DNA of 64,000 nucleotides from positions 1 to 64,000 of the forward strand of contig NZ_JAIQWW010000015.1 in assembly GCF_020164455.1 (NCBI RefSeq), read 5' to 3'. Shown piece by piece: positions 1-8,103 of this stretch. Positions within the stretch are counted from its first letter, which is position 1. Each line of letters begins with the position of its first letter. Made by a program: the position numbers and the translations under genes. The notes beneath the pieces were generated by a model that had not been told where the DNA came from, did not search any database, and was given only the letters and a program-made list of their open reading frames with translations. This DNA is from Phyllobacterium chamaecytisi (GTDB lineage: Bacteria > Pseudomonadota > Alphaproteobacteria > Rhizobiales > Rhizobiaceae).

Positions 1-582
1 GGCCGAAGAAATCGCCTTGGCTTCCGCTTCCGGTCCCATGGCAACGCCTTCGATGCGAATTACCTCGACATCGGTCATACCGAGAAAGCCGAGTGCTGTC
101 TTCAGATAAGGGGTCGCATGGTCGAAGGCAGCGGCTGGACCATCCGAATAAACACCGCCGGATGCGATCACTACATATACTTTCTTACCAGTTACAAGAC
201 CTTTCGGGCCCTCGGCGCCATAGCTGAACGTCCTGCCGGCGCGAGCAATATGGTCGATCCAGGCCTTAAGCGTCGACGAGATGTTGAAGTTGATCATGCC
301 AGTAGAGATGACGACGGCATCAGCAGCGAAGAGTTCGTCTACAACTGCGTCGGATACGCCGACAACATTTTGTTGTTGGACAGAACGGGACTCGACGGGT
401 GTGTAGATGCCCGAAGCGTAGTCAGCATCAATATGGGGAAGCGGGTTGCTCGCGAGGTCGCGGGTAACGATCTTCGCACCAGGCGTTTTCGCTTGCAGCT
501 TATTGGCGAGTTCTGTTGCGACGCGTGTGGAATGGGAAGCAGAGCCGCGTGGGCTCGATGTAACAAGAAGTATGGAAGACAT
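1..582 (-). CDS. azoR: FMN-dependent NADH-azoreductase, 3' end missing
   Basis: This is the N-terminal 194 residues of an AzoR-type flavodoxin-fold enzyme. The family reduces azo dyes and quinones with NADH and FMN in the cytoplasm. The protein opens with MSSILLVTSSPRGSASHST, the FMN phosphate-binding loop of the family, and continues with PAAFDHATPYLKTALGFLG and a MTDVEVIRIEG-type strand. The ATG at 580-582 is preceded by a GAAGGA-like ribosome site. AzoR proteins are about 200 residues, so only the last few codons lie beyond the left edge. It is transcribed divergently from the LysR gene starting at 716, the usual arrangement for a regulator and its target. Family identity is secure; the physiological substrate (quinone or azo compound) is unknown. 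Confidence 0.9.
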   Translation of the reverse strand, partial: MSSILLVTSSPRGSASHSTRVATELANKLQAKTPGAKIVTRDLASNPLPHIDADYASGIYTPVESRSVQQQNVVGVSDAVVDELFAADAVVISTGMINFNISSTLKAWIDHIARAGRTFSYGAEGPKGLVTGKKVYVVIASGGVYSDGPAAAFDHATPYLKTALGFLGMTDVEVIRIEGVAMGPEAEAKAISSA

Positions 583-674
583 AGCCTAAGTTCCTTCAAT
601 TGGGAGGTCGTCTCGAAAAGAAACGATCAATGAGGGTAATTTGGTTCTCGACATCCATTTAGAAAACTGGGAAA

Positions 675-706
675 ATATCGATCTAATCCATCGAATTGAT
701 AGATAT
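675..706. promoter_or_regulatory. Candidate LysR-type operator between azoR and the LysR gene
   Basis: In the 133-bp divergent intergenic region an imperfect nested inverted repeat runs from ATATC (675-679) to GATAT (702-706), with TATCGA and TTGATA as inner arms. LysR regulators commonly bind such AT-rich dyads between themselves and a divergent target. The dyad ends 10 bp before the chosen LysR start codon, so it would also overlap the regulator's own promoter or leader. This is inference from position and symmetry only. Confidence 0.3.
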
Positions 707-715
707 GTTGTGGCC

Positions 716-1618
716 ATGCAACCCAACCCAACACTAGATCAGCTTCAAGTATTCGTTGCCGTCGCCGAGACAGGGAGTTTTTCGGCAGCAGCGCGACGGC
801 TTAATCGTTCGCAGTCCGTCGTCAGTTATACGATCGCCAATCTGGAGGGGCAGTTGGAGCTGCAACTTTTTGACCGAAGTGGAACCCGGGAACCGCGGCT
901 TACAGAAGGTGGAAAAGCCATGCTCGAGGATGCGCGACGCATGGTTTCGGTCTTGCAAAGCCTGCGCGCGCGGGTCGAGGGACTGAAGCAGGGGCTCGAG
1001 TCAGAAGTGGCGGTTGCCGTCGACGTCACGCTGCCTTCGCCCGTTCTGACGGCAGTACTCAAGTCGTTCCAACTGCAGTTCCCAACCGTGAGCTTGCGCC
1101 TGCACGTGGGTGCACTTGGTATGGTCTGGGATCTCGTGCTGAAAAAGCAGGCCGATTTCGGCATTGGGGGCCCGCCGTTAGTAGCCTATGACCAGCTTGT
1201 ATCCGTAAAAGTCGGGGAAACTGCGATGACACCAGTTGCAGCGCCCGATCACCCTCTCGCTCTTTACGAGGGGCCGGTGCCTCTTTCCTTCATACGCGAC
1301 CACGTGCAACTCGTTGTCACCGATTTGAGCGAACAAACGAAGGGCCGGGATTTCGGCGTATTCGCCTATAAAACATGGCGGTTGACCGACGTTGGAACGA
1401 AGCACGAATTGATGCTGGCGGGCCTGGGCTGGGGTGGTCTGGCAAAATGGATGGTCAAGGACGATCTCGCCGAAGGGAGGCTCGTACATCTCGACCTCGA
1501 ACCTTATCCGGATGCTTCCTATCCCTTGCTGGCGCTCTATCCGGTAGACAGCCCTCTCGGACCGGCAGCCACTTGGCTGGTTGACCGCTTCAAGCAGGAA
1601 TTGGCTAAGTTCGAATGA
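716..1618 (+). CDS. LysR-family transcriptional regulator
   Basis: A 300-residue LysR protein. The N-terminal winged helix-turn-helix (about residues 3-65: LDQLQVFVAVAETGSFSAAA followed by RRLNRSQSVVSYTIANLE) is followed by a type-2 periplasmic-binding-like effector domain. The ATG at 716 is preferred because the HTH begins directly after it. The frame is open back to a TTG at 641, but that would add an atypical 25-residue leader. It lies divergently next to azoR, so control of azoR by a quinone or other electrophile is the natural guess. The effector cannot be read from sequence. Confidence 0.9.
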   Translation: MQPNPTLDQLQVFVAVAETGSFSAAARRLNRSQSVVSYTIANLEGQLELQLFDRSGTREPRLTEGGKAMLEDARRMVSVLQSLRARVEGLKQGLESEVAVAVDVTLPSPVLTAVLKSFQLQFPTVSLRLHVGALGMVWDLVLKKQADFGIGGPPLVAYDQLVSVKVGETAMTPVAAPDHPLALYEGPVPLSFIRDHVQLVVTDLSEQTKGRDFGVFAYKTWRLTDVGTKHELMLAGLGWGGLAKWMVKDDLAEGRLVHLDLEPYPDASYPLLALYPVDSPLGPAATWLVDRFKQELAKFE

Positions 1619-1631
1619 TCGGTTTCAATCA

Positions 1632-1654
1632 TTGACAAATGTCATGACGTCATG
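1632..1654 (+). promoter_or_regulatory. Candidate GntR promoter with palindromic operator
   Basis: A consensus -35 box TTGACA lies at 1632-1637, followed at 1643-1654 by the perfect 12-bp palindrome CATGACGTCATG. The palindrome would sit in the -35/-10 spacer, with a weak -10 near 1655-1660. A GntR-type dimer bound there would block its own promoter. The layout suggests autoregulation, possibly extending to the two genes downstream. No binding data can be inferred beyond symmetry and position. Confidence 0.4.
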
Positions 1655-1705
1655 TTGTTTGGCATTATGTGGTACGAAACAGATATTATAGAAGGCCGGA
1701 CGCCA

Positions 1706-2416
1706 ATGTGGTCGCAGATTGCAGAGCGACTGCGACGGGCAATTGAGGACGGCACCTTCAGGCCGGGCCAGGCGCTGCCGGGTGAGGCGGAACTCAACCG
1801 CCGTTTCGGCGTGAGTCGGACGACCTCGCGTGCGGCGCTCGACTTTCTGGAGGCGGAAGGATTGATAAGCCGTAAGTCGGGTCGCGGCTCGATTGTCATT
1901 GAGCCGCGCATCGAACGAACCCTAAATCGTCTTTCATCTTTTTCCGAGGACATGGGGGTGAGGGGCCTGAAGCCCAGTTATCGAACACGGTCACTGAAAC
2001 TTACGCTGGCGAGTGAATTCGTGGCGACGGAGTTGAGAATTGCCGTTAATTCTCCAGTACTCGAGATAGATCGCATCTTGCTGGCGGATGAAAGTCCCAT
2101 GGCGACATCGCTGACCTACCTGGCTCCTGTGGCATTCGAACGGTCCGGACTGCCCACGGTCACTGCTCTGGACAACGGATCACTTTATGGCTGGCTCAAA
2201 GAGGCTGCAGGCGTCGCATTGACCGGCGGCCATGAACGAATCGAAGGGGCCATTGCCGATGCCACTACCGCTAGGAGCCTCGGACTAAAACAACCGGCCG
2301 CGGTTCTGGTTTGCCATCGCATGTCGTGGAATTCGGCAAGGCAGCCCGTCGAATATGTCGTCCTGCACTATCGGGCGGATCGATACAGCTTCCAGGTTGG
2401 TCTCGCCCGTTCATAA
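1706..2416 (+). CDS. GntR-family regulator with UTRA effector domain (HutC type)
   Basis: A regulator of about 236 residues. The winged helix (MWSQIAERLRRAIEDGTFRPG, then LPGEAELNRRFGVSRTTSRA) is followed by a UTRA ligand-binding domain with the typical LEIDRILLADESPMATSLTYL strand pair and a C-terminal EYVVLHYRADRYSFQV segment. The ATG at 1706 has a GAAGG ten bases upstream. In-frame starts at 1667 and 1652 are possible but lack a ribosome site and would lie over the candidate operator. It stands 47 bp before the BtpA-like gene on the same strand and probably controls the small sugar or nucleoside catabolic unit behind it. The ligand is unknown. Confidence 0.88.
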   Translation: MWSQIAERLRRAIEDGTFRPGQALPGEAELNRRFGVSRTTSRAALDFLEAEGLISRKSGRGSIVIEPRIERTLNRLSSFSEDMGVRGLKPSYRTRSLKLTLASEFVATELRIAVNSPVLEIDRILLADESPMATSLTYLAPVAFERSGLPTVTALDNGSLYGWLKEAAGVALTGGHERIEGAIADATTARSLGLKQPAAVLVCHRMSWNSARQPVEYVVLHYRADRYSFQVGLARS

Positions 2417-2463
2417 CAACGACGGAACGTCCCCCGCTTTAACCGCATGTAGAAAGCATCACC

Positions 2464-3315
2464 ATGACCTCGCAACCCAAGTCCATCTATCGCGCCAAGC
2501 CGAACGCCATCCAGGAAATCTTCGCCCGGCGCAAGACCGTTATCGGCGTGATTCATTCGCTGCCGCTGCCGGGTTCTCCGAACTATGATGGAGAGCCAAT
2601 GGAGGATATTGTCGCTTTCGCCGTGGCGGAAGCCGGGCGCTACAAAGTTGGCGGTGTGGATGGTCTGATTGTCGAGAACCACGGCGATATCCCTTTTGCC
2701 AAGCCGGATCGCCTTGGTCCGGAAACCGCTGCTGCCATGGCAGTCATGACCGATGCTGTTCGCCGTCATAGCGGCCTGCCCATCGGCGTCAATGTTCTCG
2801 CCAACGGGGCGGTTCAGGCGCTGGCGGTGGCCAAGGCTGCCGGTGCAGCGTTCGTTCGCGTCAACCAATGGTCGAATGCCTATGTCGCCAATGAAGGTCT
2901 GATGGACGGACCTGCAGGCGAGGCGGCGCGCTATCGGGCCTGGTTGCGCGCTAAATCCGTCCGCATCTTTGCCGATGTGCACGTGAAGCACGGCGCTCAT
3001 GCTATTACTGGCGACCGCACCATCACTGAACTCGCGCGCGACAATGAGTTTTTCGATGCCGACGTGGCCATAGCCACCGGCCAGCGCACGGGCGATAGCG
3101 CCACAATGGATGAACTGCAGACTATAGCGTCCGGTACGTCGCTGCCTGTTGCCGTTGGTTCCGGTGTCACACCGGATAATGTAGGCGACATTTTTACTGT
3201 TGCTGACGCGGTGATTGTTGCAAGTTATCTCAAACATGAGGGCGCTTGGTGGAACCCGGTCGATCCGGATCGGCTGCAGGTCTTCATGCAAGCTGTCGAG
3301 AAAGCGCGGAGCTGA
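2464..3315 (+). CDS. BtpA/SgcQ family protein
   Basis: A 283-residue TIM-barrel protein of the BtpA/SgcQ family. Recognisable segments are VIGVIHSLPLPGSP near the N-terminus, VDGLIVENHGDIPF, GVNVLANGAVQALAVAKAAG, FADVHVKHGAH and VAVGSGVTPDNV. The family was named for a cyanobacterial protein needed for photosystem I stability, but bacterial SgcQ-type members lie in sugar operons and their chemistry is poorly defined. Here it is followed after 4 bp by a PfkB kinase and preceded by a GntR regulator, so a role in catabolism of a phosphorylated pentose or nucleoside is likely. The family call is firm; the function is inferred from neighbours. Confidence 0.88.
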   Translation: MTSQPKSIYRAKPNAIQEIFARRKTVIGVIHSLPLPGSPNYDGEPMEDIVAFAVAEAGRYKVGGVDGLIVENHGDIPFAKPDRLGPETAAAMAVMTDAVRRHSGLPIGVNVLANGAVQALAVAKAAGAAFVRVNQWSNAYVANEGLMDGPAGEAARYRAWLRAKSVRIFADVHVKHGAHAITGDRTITELARDNEFFDADVAIATGQRTGDSATMDELQTIASGTSLPVAVGSGVTPDNVGDIFTVADAVIVASYLKHEGAWWNPVDPDRLQVFMQAVEKARS

Positions 3316-3319
3316 CGTC

Positions 3320-4237
3320 GTGGGCCAAGTGCTCGTTCTCGGCAATGCGGGCCTCGATTTAACGCTCCAGGTGCCGCGCTTGCCGGAAAAAGGTGAAACG
3401 CTGCTCGGTGACAGCGCCAATAGCGCGCCCGGTGGGAAAGGGCTCAACCAGGCAGTTGCCGCCGCGCGTACCGGCGCGCAGGTCGTCTTCCATACTGCCA
3501 TCGGACGCGACTCACAAGGCGCAGAAATTGGAGCAGCCTTGGCGGCAGAAGGCATGACGGAACTCGAACTGCACCAGGCTCCTTATTCGAGTGATTTCTC
3601 ACTTCTGATGGTGTTGCCGGACGGTGAAAATAGCATTGTAAGTATGGGAAGTTGTGCCGCTGCACTGACCGAGGAAACGGCAGAAATCTTCTCTGCGAAG
3701 GCGAATGCGGCCGACGTTGTACTGCTGCAAGGCAATCTTACACAGGCTAGTACCCTGGCCGCTCTCGCGACCGCAACTGCCCGCGGCGCAACAACATTAT
3801 TCAATCCTGCGCCGCTATGGTGGGACGTCGGGCCGCTCTTGCCGTTGTGCGATATTGTTGTCACAAATCGCGGCGAGGCAGAGGCCATCACGGGCATTTC
3901 TCAACCGCCTGAAGCCGCCGCAGCCCTGTGCCGGCTCGGTGCGTCCATTGCGATCATCACTCTTGGAGCAGGCGGGTGCCTTACATCCGATAGCGACGGA
4001 ACGATCTGCCACTACCCAGCCTCACAAATTCGTGCAATTGACACGACTGGTTGCGGCGACACTTTTTGCGGAGTGTTTGCAGCGATGCTTGCGATGGGTT
4101 TGGGCCAGGAGACCGCCATCAACCTCGCTCAAAGCGCCGCTGCACTGACTGCACAACGTCGGGGTGCGTTTATGGCTCTGCCCAGCCGCGACGAACTCGC
4201 AGTGCTGGTAGCACGTTATAAAAGTCTCGAGAAGTGA
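3320..4237 (+). CDS. PfkB-family carbohydrate kinase
   Basis: A ribokinase-like sugar or nucleoside kinase of 305 residues. Family signatures are the N-terminal GNAGLDLTLQVPRLPEKGE, the GGKGLNQAVAAARTG substrate-binding segment, and the C-terminal DTTGCGDTFCGVFAAMLA motif that carries the catalytic Asp and the anion hole. The frame is open further upstream, but the GTG at 3320 is the real start: it has GGAG 8 bases before it and lies 4 bp after the BtpA-like gene, with which it must be co-transcribed. It should phosphorylate the substrate of this pathway in the cytoplasm. No transporter gene is present in the window. The stop is only 3 bp from the left repeat of the integrated element. Confidence 0.9.
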   Translation: MGQVLVLGNAGLDLTLQVPRLPEKGETLLGDSANSAPGGKGLNQAVAAARTGAQVVFHTAIGRDSQGAEIGAALAAEGMTELELHQAPYSSDFSLLMVLPDGENSIVSMGSCAAALTEETAEIFSAKANAADVVLLQGNLTQASTLAALATATARGATTLFNPAPLWWDVGPLLPLCDIVVTNRGEAEAITGISQPPEAAAALCRLGASIAIITLGAGGCLTSDSDGTICHYPASQIRAIDTTGCGDTFCGVFAAMLAMGLGQETAINLAQSAAALTAQRRGAFMALPSRDELAVLVARYKSLEK

Positions 4238-4240
4238 AGG

Positions 4241-4290
4241 GATGGTGCTGCTGGGGAGGATTGAACTCCCGACCTCGTCATTACCAATGA
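4241..4290. repeat. attL: 50-bp duplicate of the tRNA-Thr 3' end
   Basis: Bases 4241-4290 are identical to 15593-15642. They correspond to the 3' part of the tRNA-Thr(GGT) gene in reverse orientation, from two bases beyond CCA to the anticodon loop. The 5' half of the tRNA is absent here, so this is the scar copy left by integration. The intact gene is at 15595-15669. Identity stops abruptly at 4291 and at 4240. Confidence 0.95.
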
Positions 4291-4295
4291 TGTGC

Positions 4296-4417
4296 TTGTG
4301 CCCAACGGGGAGGCCCCTTTTCCCCATGAAAAGCCTTATCCCACGGGGCTTGGAGGTTCCATATAAAATCATATAGTGATATATGATGGACAAGGGCTTA
4401 TGCCCAATTGTGCCCAA
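4296..4417. repeat. Arm-type integrase-binding repeats, left end
   Basis: Three copies of a TTGTGCCCAA-like 10-mer lie between attL and the integrase gene: 4296-4305, 4398-4407 (TTATGCCCAA) and 4408-4417. The last two are exactly one helical turn apart. Related copies occur beside attR at 15507-15527 and share the TGCCCAA core. Short direct repeats near both ends of an element are typical arm-type binding sites for a tyrosine integrase. The call rests on repetition and position. Confidence 0.55.
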
Positions 4418-4431
4418 AAATGGAACCCGAC

Positions 4432-5607
4432 ATGACCAGACGCATCAAGCTCACCGTCCTCAATATCAAAACCCTCGGCCCCGGCGATTACCCCGATGCC
4501 ACCTTTCCCGGCCTGACATTCCGTGTCGGCAAAAACCGTCGCACATGGACGCTGCGCCATTGGGTAGGCGGAGCGCAGCGCCGCGAGAAACTGGGCTATT
4601 ATCATCCCGACGCACCGGATGCCCCGAACAACATGGGGCTAGTCGAGGCGCGCAATGCGGCGCGGAAGATATCGGAACGGATCGACAGCGGTGCGCCAAC
4701 CATCGTGGAGCCGGTGGTCCACCCCCGGCAGGAACTGACGCTGGGCAAACTCATCGACAAGTACGAAAAAATGCGCCGCAAGGAGGGGCCGGTCAGCACG
4801 GCGATGGAGAATGGCTGGTCGGCCATCCGGCGCTTCCTCAAAGACTATTTGAGTTTGCCGGCCAAGTCGTTCTCCAAGGCCAATCTGCGCGCGGTACGCG
4901 ATGAGGTCAGCGAGAAAAAACCATCCGCCGCCAATCGGTTTCTCGGCGCGCTGGGGCCGGTTTTCACGTGGGCCGCACAGGAAGATTTGATCGAAGTCAA
5001 CTTCGTCCGCGATATCAGGAAGTCCAAGGAAACGGCGCGAGATCGCGTCCTGACCCACGACGAGATCGGTTCCATCTGGCATGCCTGCGACAGGCTGGAA
5101 GGTCCATCGTCGGTGGCCTTCGGTCGGTTGGTAAGGTTCGCCTTACTGACGGCGCAACGCCGCGATGAGTGCGCCGATCTGCGGCATGGCGATATCCTGA
5201 ACGCGACTTGGAGGCAGTCGAAGAACAAGGCGAACCGGCCACACGCCATTCCATTGCCAGCGTTGGCAATCGAACTGGTCGGGACGGGCGAGGCGCGGGA
5301 CATCGTGTTTGCGGGTCGGACGGGCCGCATGTCGGGCTGGTCGAAAATGAAGCCCGAGCTTGACCGGCAGTCTGGCGTCACCGGCTGGACGCTCCACGAC
5401 TTGCGGCGCACGGCGGCGAGCGGCTTGCAGGATCTCGACATCGACGAGCAGGTCATCAAATCCATCCTGAACCATGCGATACCGGGGGTGTCTGCCCGCT
5501 ACATGCGCAGCACCTTGGAGCCGCAAAAAGGGGCCGCTTTAGCGCTTTGGGCCGATGCCATCGCCGCTATTGTCGCGGCAAAGCAAAGTTCATCCACAGT
5601 GAACTAA
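4432..5607 (+). CDS. Tyrosine-type site-specific integrase
   Basis: A 391-residue phage-type integrase with an N-terminal arm-binding domain (about residues 5-90), a SAM-like core-binding domain (about 100-195) and a C-terminal catalytic domain. The catalytic set is complete: Arg243 in TAQRRDE, a beta-hairpin Lys in SKNKANRPHAIPL, His322-x-x-Arg325 in LHDLRRTA, His348 in LNHAI and the nucleophile Tyr357 in ARYMRS. The ATG at 4432 has GGAA six bases upstream. Starts at 4420 and TTG 4408 are possible but overlap an arm-type repeat. It lies beside attL, pointing into the element, and should catalyse integration at the 3' end of tRNA-Thr. Confidence 0.95.
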   Translation: MTRRIKLTVLNIKTLGPGDYPDATFPGLTFRVGKNRRTWTLRHWVGGAQRREKLGYYHPDAPDAPNNMGLVEARNAARKISERIDSGAPTIVEPVVHPRQELTLGKLIDKYEKMRRKEGPVSTAMENGWSAIRRFLKDYLSLPAKSFSKANLRAVRDEVSEKKPSAANRFLGALGPVFTWAAQEDLIEVNFVRDIRKSKETARDRVLTHDEIGSIWHACDRLEGPSSVAFGRLVRFALLTAQRRDECADLRHGDILNATWRQSKNKANRPHAIPLPALAIELVGTGEARDIVFAGRTGRMSGWSKMKPELDRQSGVTGWTLHDLRRTAASGLQDLDIDEQVIKSILNHAIPGVSARYMRSTLEPQKGAALALWADAIAAIVAAKQSSSTVN

Positions 5608-5747
5608 TACCAAGAATAGACCGATAGTTAACCGGTAGGGAATTTAAGTTCATAAGTAGTGTTCATTTAGTTCACAGTTTTGGTGGATGTACAAAGAGCA
5701 CATAAAGTGCAACAATACTCCATATTGCTTAATGATGGAGGAGCATC

Positions 5748-6026
5748 GTGCCAAACACCGACGACGACCCCGACGACCTCTATGATTTCTATACCATCAG
5801 CGACTTGCTCAAACGAAACATCATCACCGACCGATCCGAGCTGCCGGACCTGATCGCGAACCGGGGCTTTCCTGCCGGTCTGAAGTTCAATGACAATTTG
5901 CAGGCTCGACGGATTTTCGCGAAGGTCTTGGTGAACAAATGGCTCGATAAAAACCTGCGGCCTCCACCCGTCTACCCACCGGCAGCGGTACCGAAAGGGA
6001 CAAAATCCGAACGAGTGGAGCCATAA
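5748..6026 (+). CDS. Small HTH-like protein of the element (AlpA/excisionase-like)
   Basis: A 92-residue protein starting at GTG 5748 with a strong GGAGGA site 8 bases upstream. The segment YTISDLLKRNIITDRSELPD (residues about 15-34) followed by a basic helix ending VNKWLDKNL looks like the MerR/AlpA-type winged helix used by excisionases and early regulators of P4-like islands. The N-terminus is strongly acidic and the C-terminus proline-rich. Its place between integrase and primase supports a regulator or recombination directionality factor. I do not recognise a specific family. Confidence 0.7.
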   Translation: MPNTDDDPDDLYDFYTISDLLKRNIITDRSELPDLIANRGFPAGLKFNDNLQARRIFAKVLVNKWLDKNLRPPPVYPPAAVPKGTKSERVEP

Positions 6027-6032
6027 AGAAAA

Positions 6033-6056
6033 CCCGCCGCGATGGTGCGCGACGGG
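6033..6056. terminator. GC-rich hairpin after the small HTH gene
   Basis: CCCG-C-CGCG (6033-6041) and CGCG-A-CGGG (6048-6056) form a nine-step stem with one mismatch and a 6-base loop, 7 bases after the stop codon. On the plus strand no T-run follows. On the minus strand it is followed by TTTTCTTT. It may slow or end transcription between the small HTH gene and the primase, but it is not a canonical plus-strand terminator. Confidence 0.3.
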
Positions 6057-6138
6057 CCGGGAAACCTCAAGACTTCAACGTCTTAAAAATACGGTTCCCA
6101 TCTCATTGCGTCAAGCGGCACCCGAAAGCGAGGTTGCC

Positions 6139-7821
6139 ATGACGATGTTTGTTGCATTTCCTTGGAGGAGCGTAATCTGCGGGTGCTGCGGCGAGAGTTT
6201 CAATGCCCGCCGCATCGGCATGCGAGTGACGCGAAGCATGATTCCGCTCGATGTCCCGATGCCGTTGGCGGGGTTGCTGCCACTGCCGATCCCGGCCTAC
6301 GCCGAGGGCAGTTCGCTGACCATCGAACAGCACGCCGAGAAATATCTCATTCCCACCCTCAAGGAGCTTGGTTTGTCGCTGGAAGACAAACGTGATGCCG
6401 ACGATGCCATGCGCGAGGACGGCGAAGAAGTCACACGCCGCCAGATCGAGGCGGCGATGGACAGGATGAGGGCGCAAGCGAAGATCCCGGTCGATCTCGA
6501 CTTGCTGATGAAAGATGCCACGATTGCCGGGATCATCAACGAGATCGATACGGCTGACACCTTCGTCAGTCTCGCGGAGCAGCGGGTCCGCTTCGATCAA
6601 TCCGCACGGTCGTGGTTCGTGTGGAATGGCACCTTCTGGCGGAAGGATGAAACCCGCCTTGTCTACGAAGCCTTCAAGCGACTGGCGCAAAACATCACCA
6701 GCGGCGAGGACAAGGCGCGGATAATCAGGGACATCCGACGAGCCGGATTTGCCAGCAACGTCGAAACCCTTGCTCGCACCGACAAAAGGATATCATGCAC
6801 GGCAGCGAACTGGGACCGCGACCCCGATCTGCTCGGCACTCCCGGCGGAACCGTCAACCTCCGGACCGGCCGCATTTTCACGCCGCGTCCGACTGATCTG
6901 ATCAGCAAACAGACTGCGGTAGCGCCCGACCGTCGTCCGCCGAACCAGTGGCTGGACTTCCTCATCGAAGCGACAGGCGGCGATGCCGGGATGATTACAT
7001 TCCTCAAGCGATGGTTCGGCTATTCATTGACAGGTTGCACCAGCGAGGAAGCACTCGTCTTCATCTTCGGTCCCGGTGGAAACGGCAAGGGTGTGCTGCT
7101 CAGCACCATCGTCTCCCTCGCTGGCGATTATGCCCGAACCGCTCCGATGGCGGTCTTCACGTCCAGCGATTTTGAACGGCACAGCACCGATCTGGCCATG
7201 CTGGCAGGGGCGCGGCTCGTAACGGCACAGGAGACTAAGGCAGGGCATAAGTGGGACGAGGAACGGATCAAGGTTTTAACCGGCAGAGACGCTGTGACAG
7301 CCCGCTTCATGTACAAGGATAATTTCACCTTCCAGCCTCAGTTCACCCTGACGATGTCGGGCAACCATGCGCCAAGCCTAGAGAACGTGGACGAGGCCAT
7401 TCGTCGGCGCGTCAACATTATCCCGTTCATCCACAAACCGGCCAAGGTTGATCCCGATCTCAAGGACCGGCTCATCGAACAGGAAGGGCCGCAAATCTTG
7501 GGCTGGCTGATCGATGGGGCGCGAGAATGGTATGCGCATGGTTTGACACGGCCAGCGTCCGTCATCGCAGCCACCGAAAGCTATTTCGCCGAACAGGACA
7601 CGCTGGGGCAGTTCATCATCGAAATGTGCGAGGTCGGCTCTACCGAGAGGGACACCCTCGTCAATCTGCACAAGGCTTACATGGAGTGGAGCGGAGACCG
7701 GAAAATCACCGGAAGGGCGCTGGCTGGCAAGCTCCAAAAAGACCCTCGGTTCGCCAAATACAAGGACCGCTACGGCGTCTATTTCACCGGCCTGAAATTC
7801 TACCTGACGCAGGCGGTGTGA
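6139..7821 (+). CDS. P4-family primase/helicase (D5-like, SF3 helicase C-terminal domain)
   Basis: A protein of about 560 residues. The C-terminal two thirds is the phage/plasmid primase P4-family helicase: an N-terminal D5 segment (WFVWNGTFWRKDE), TPGGTVNLRTG, Walker A GPGGNGKG near residue 315, a Walker B-like LAMLAGARLVTAQET strand, then TLTMSGNHAP and DEAIRRRVNIIPF as superfamily-3 motifs. The first 50 residues include a CGCC pair that could be a small zinc site, but no catalytic primase domain is obvious. The frame is open to TTG 6106; ATG 6139 is the conservative start. It should unwind and initiate replication at an origin on the excised element, probably the repeats just downstream. 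Confidence 0.9.
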   Translation: MTMFVAFPWRSVICGCCGESFNARRIGMRVTRSMIPLDVPMPLAGLLPLPIPAYAEGSSLTIEQHAEKYLIPTLKELGLSLEDKRDADDAMREDGEEVTRRQIEAAMDRMRAQAKIPVDLDLLMKDATIAGIINEIDTADTFVSLAEQRVRFDQSARSWFVWNGTFWRKDETRLVYEAFKRLAQNITSGEDKARIIRDIRRAGFASNVETLARTDKRISCTAANWDRDPDLLGTPGGTVNLRTGRIFTPRPTDLISKQTAVAPDRRPPNQWLDFLIEATGGDAGMITFLKRWFGYSLTGCTSEEALVFIFGPGGNGKGVLLSTIVSLAGDYARTAPMAVFTSSDFERHSTDLAMLAGARLVTAQETKAGHKWDEERIKVLTGRDAVTARFMYKDNFTFQPQFTLTMSGNHAPSLENVDEAIRRRVNIIPFIHKPAKVDPDLKDRLIEQEGPQILGWLIDGAREWYAHGLTRPASVIAATESYFAEQDTLGQFIIEMCEVGSTERDTLVNLHKAYMEWSGDRKITGRALAGKLQKDPRFAKYKDRYGVYFTGLKFYLTQAV

Positions 7822-7834
7822 CGGAATGACGATT

Positions 7835-7951
7835 GTGACGCACTTTCCGCAACTTTCCTCTTACCCGCGCGCGTACGTAGCGACTTTGCAAAAGTGCGTC
7901 ACGAACGTCACATCGTCACAGGAAAGTTCAATGATTTCTCGCGCGCGCGAG
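7835..7951. other. Candidate replication origin: inverted repeats and TGACG/CGTCA motifs
   Basis: The 282 bp between primase and TOPRIM genes hold no convincing gene but much symmetry. GTGACGCACTTT (7835-7846) is repeated in perfect inversion as AAAGTGCGTCAC (7891-7902). Additional TGACG/CGTCAC motifs occur on both sides (about 7819-7831 and 7905-7919). A perfect 14-bp palindrome CTCGCGCGCGCGAG lies at 7938-7951. P4-type replication proteins act at iterated sites close to their own gene, so an origin is the most likely reading. A regulatory region for the TOPRIM gene is the alternative. Confidence 0.5.
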
Positions 7952-8103
7952 GCAAGACAGAACATCGTGAAAGAAACCTCTCCAAAAGTTCACCGAGAGC
8001 GAATTTCGCTCCGAGTGCCGGGGTCTTCGCTACTCTCCTCCTTACGAGGACCATCATGCGCGCTCCCGTGCCTGCCACCCTCATCGAAAACAGGAGGAGA
8101 CAG

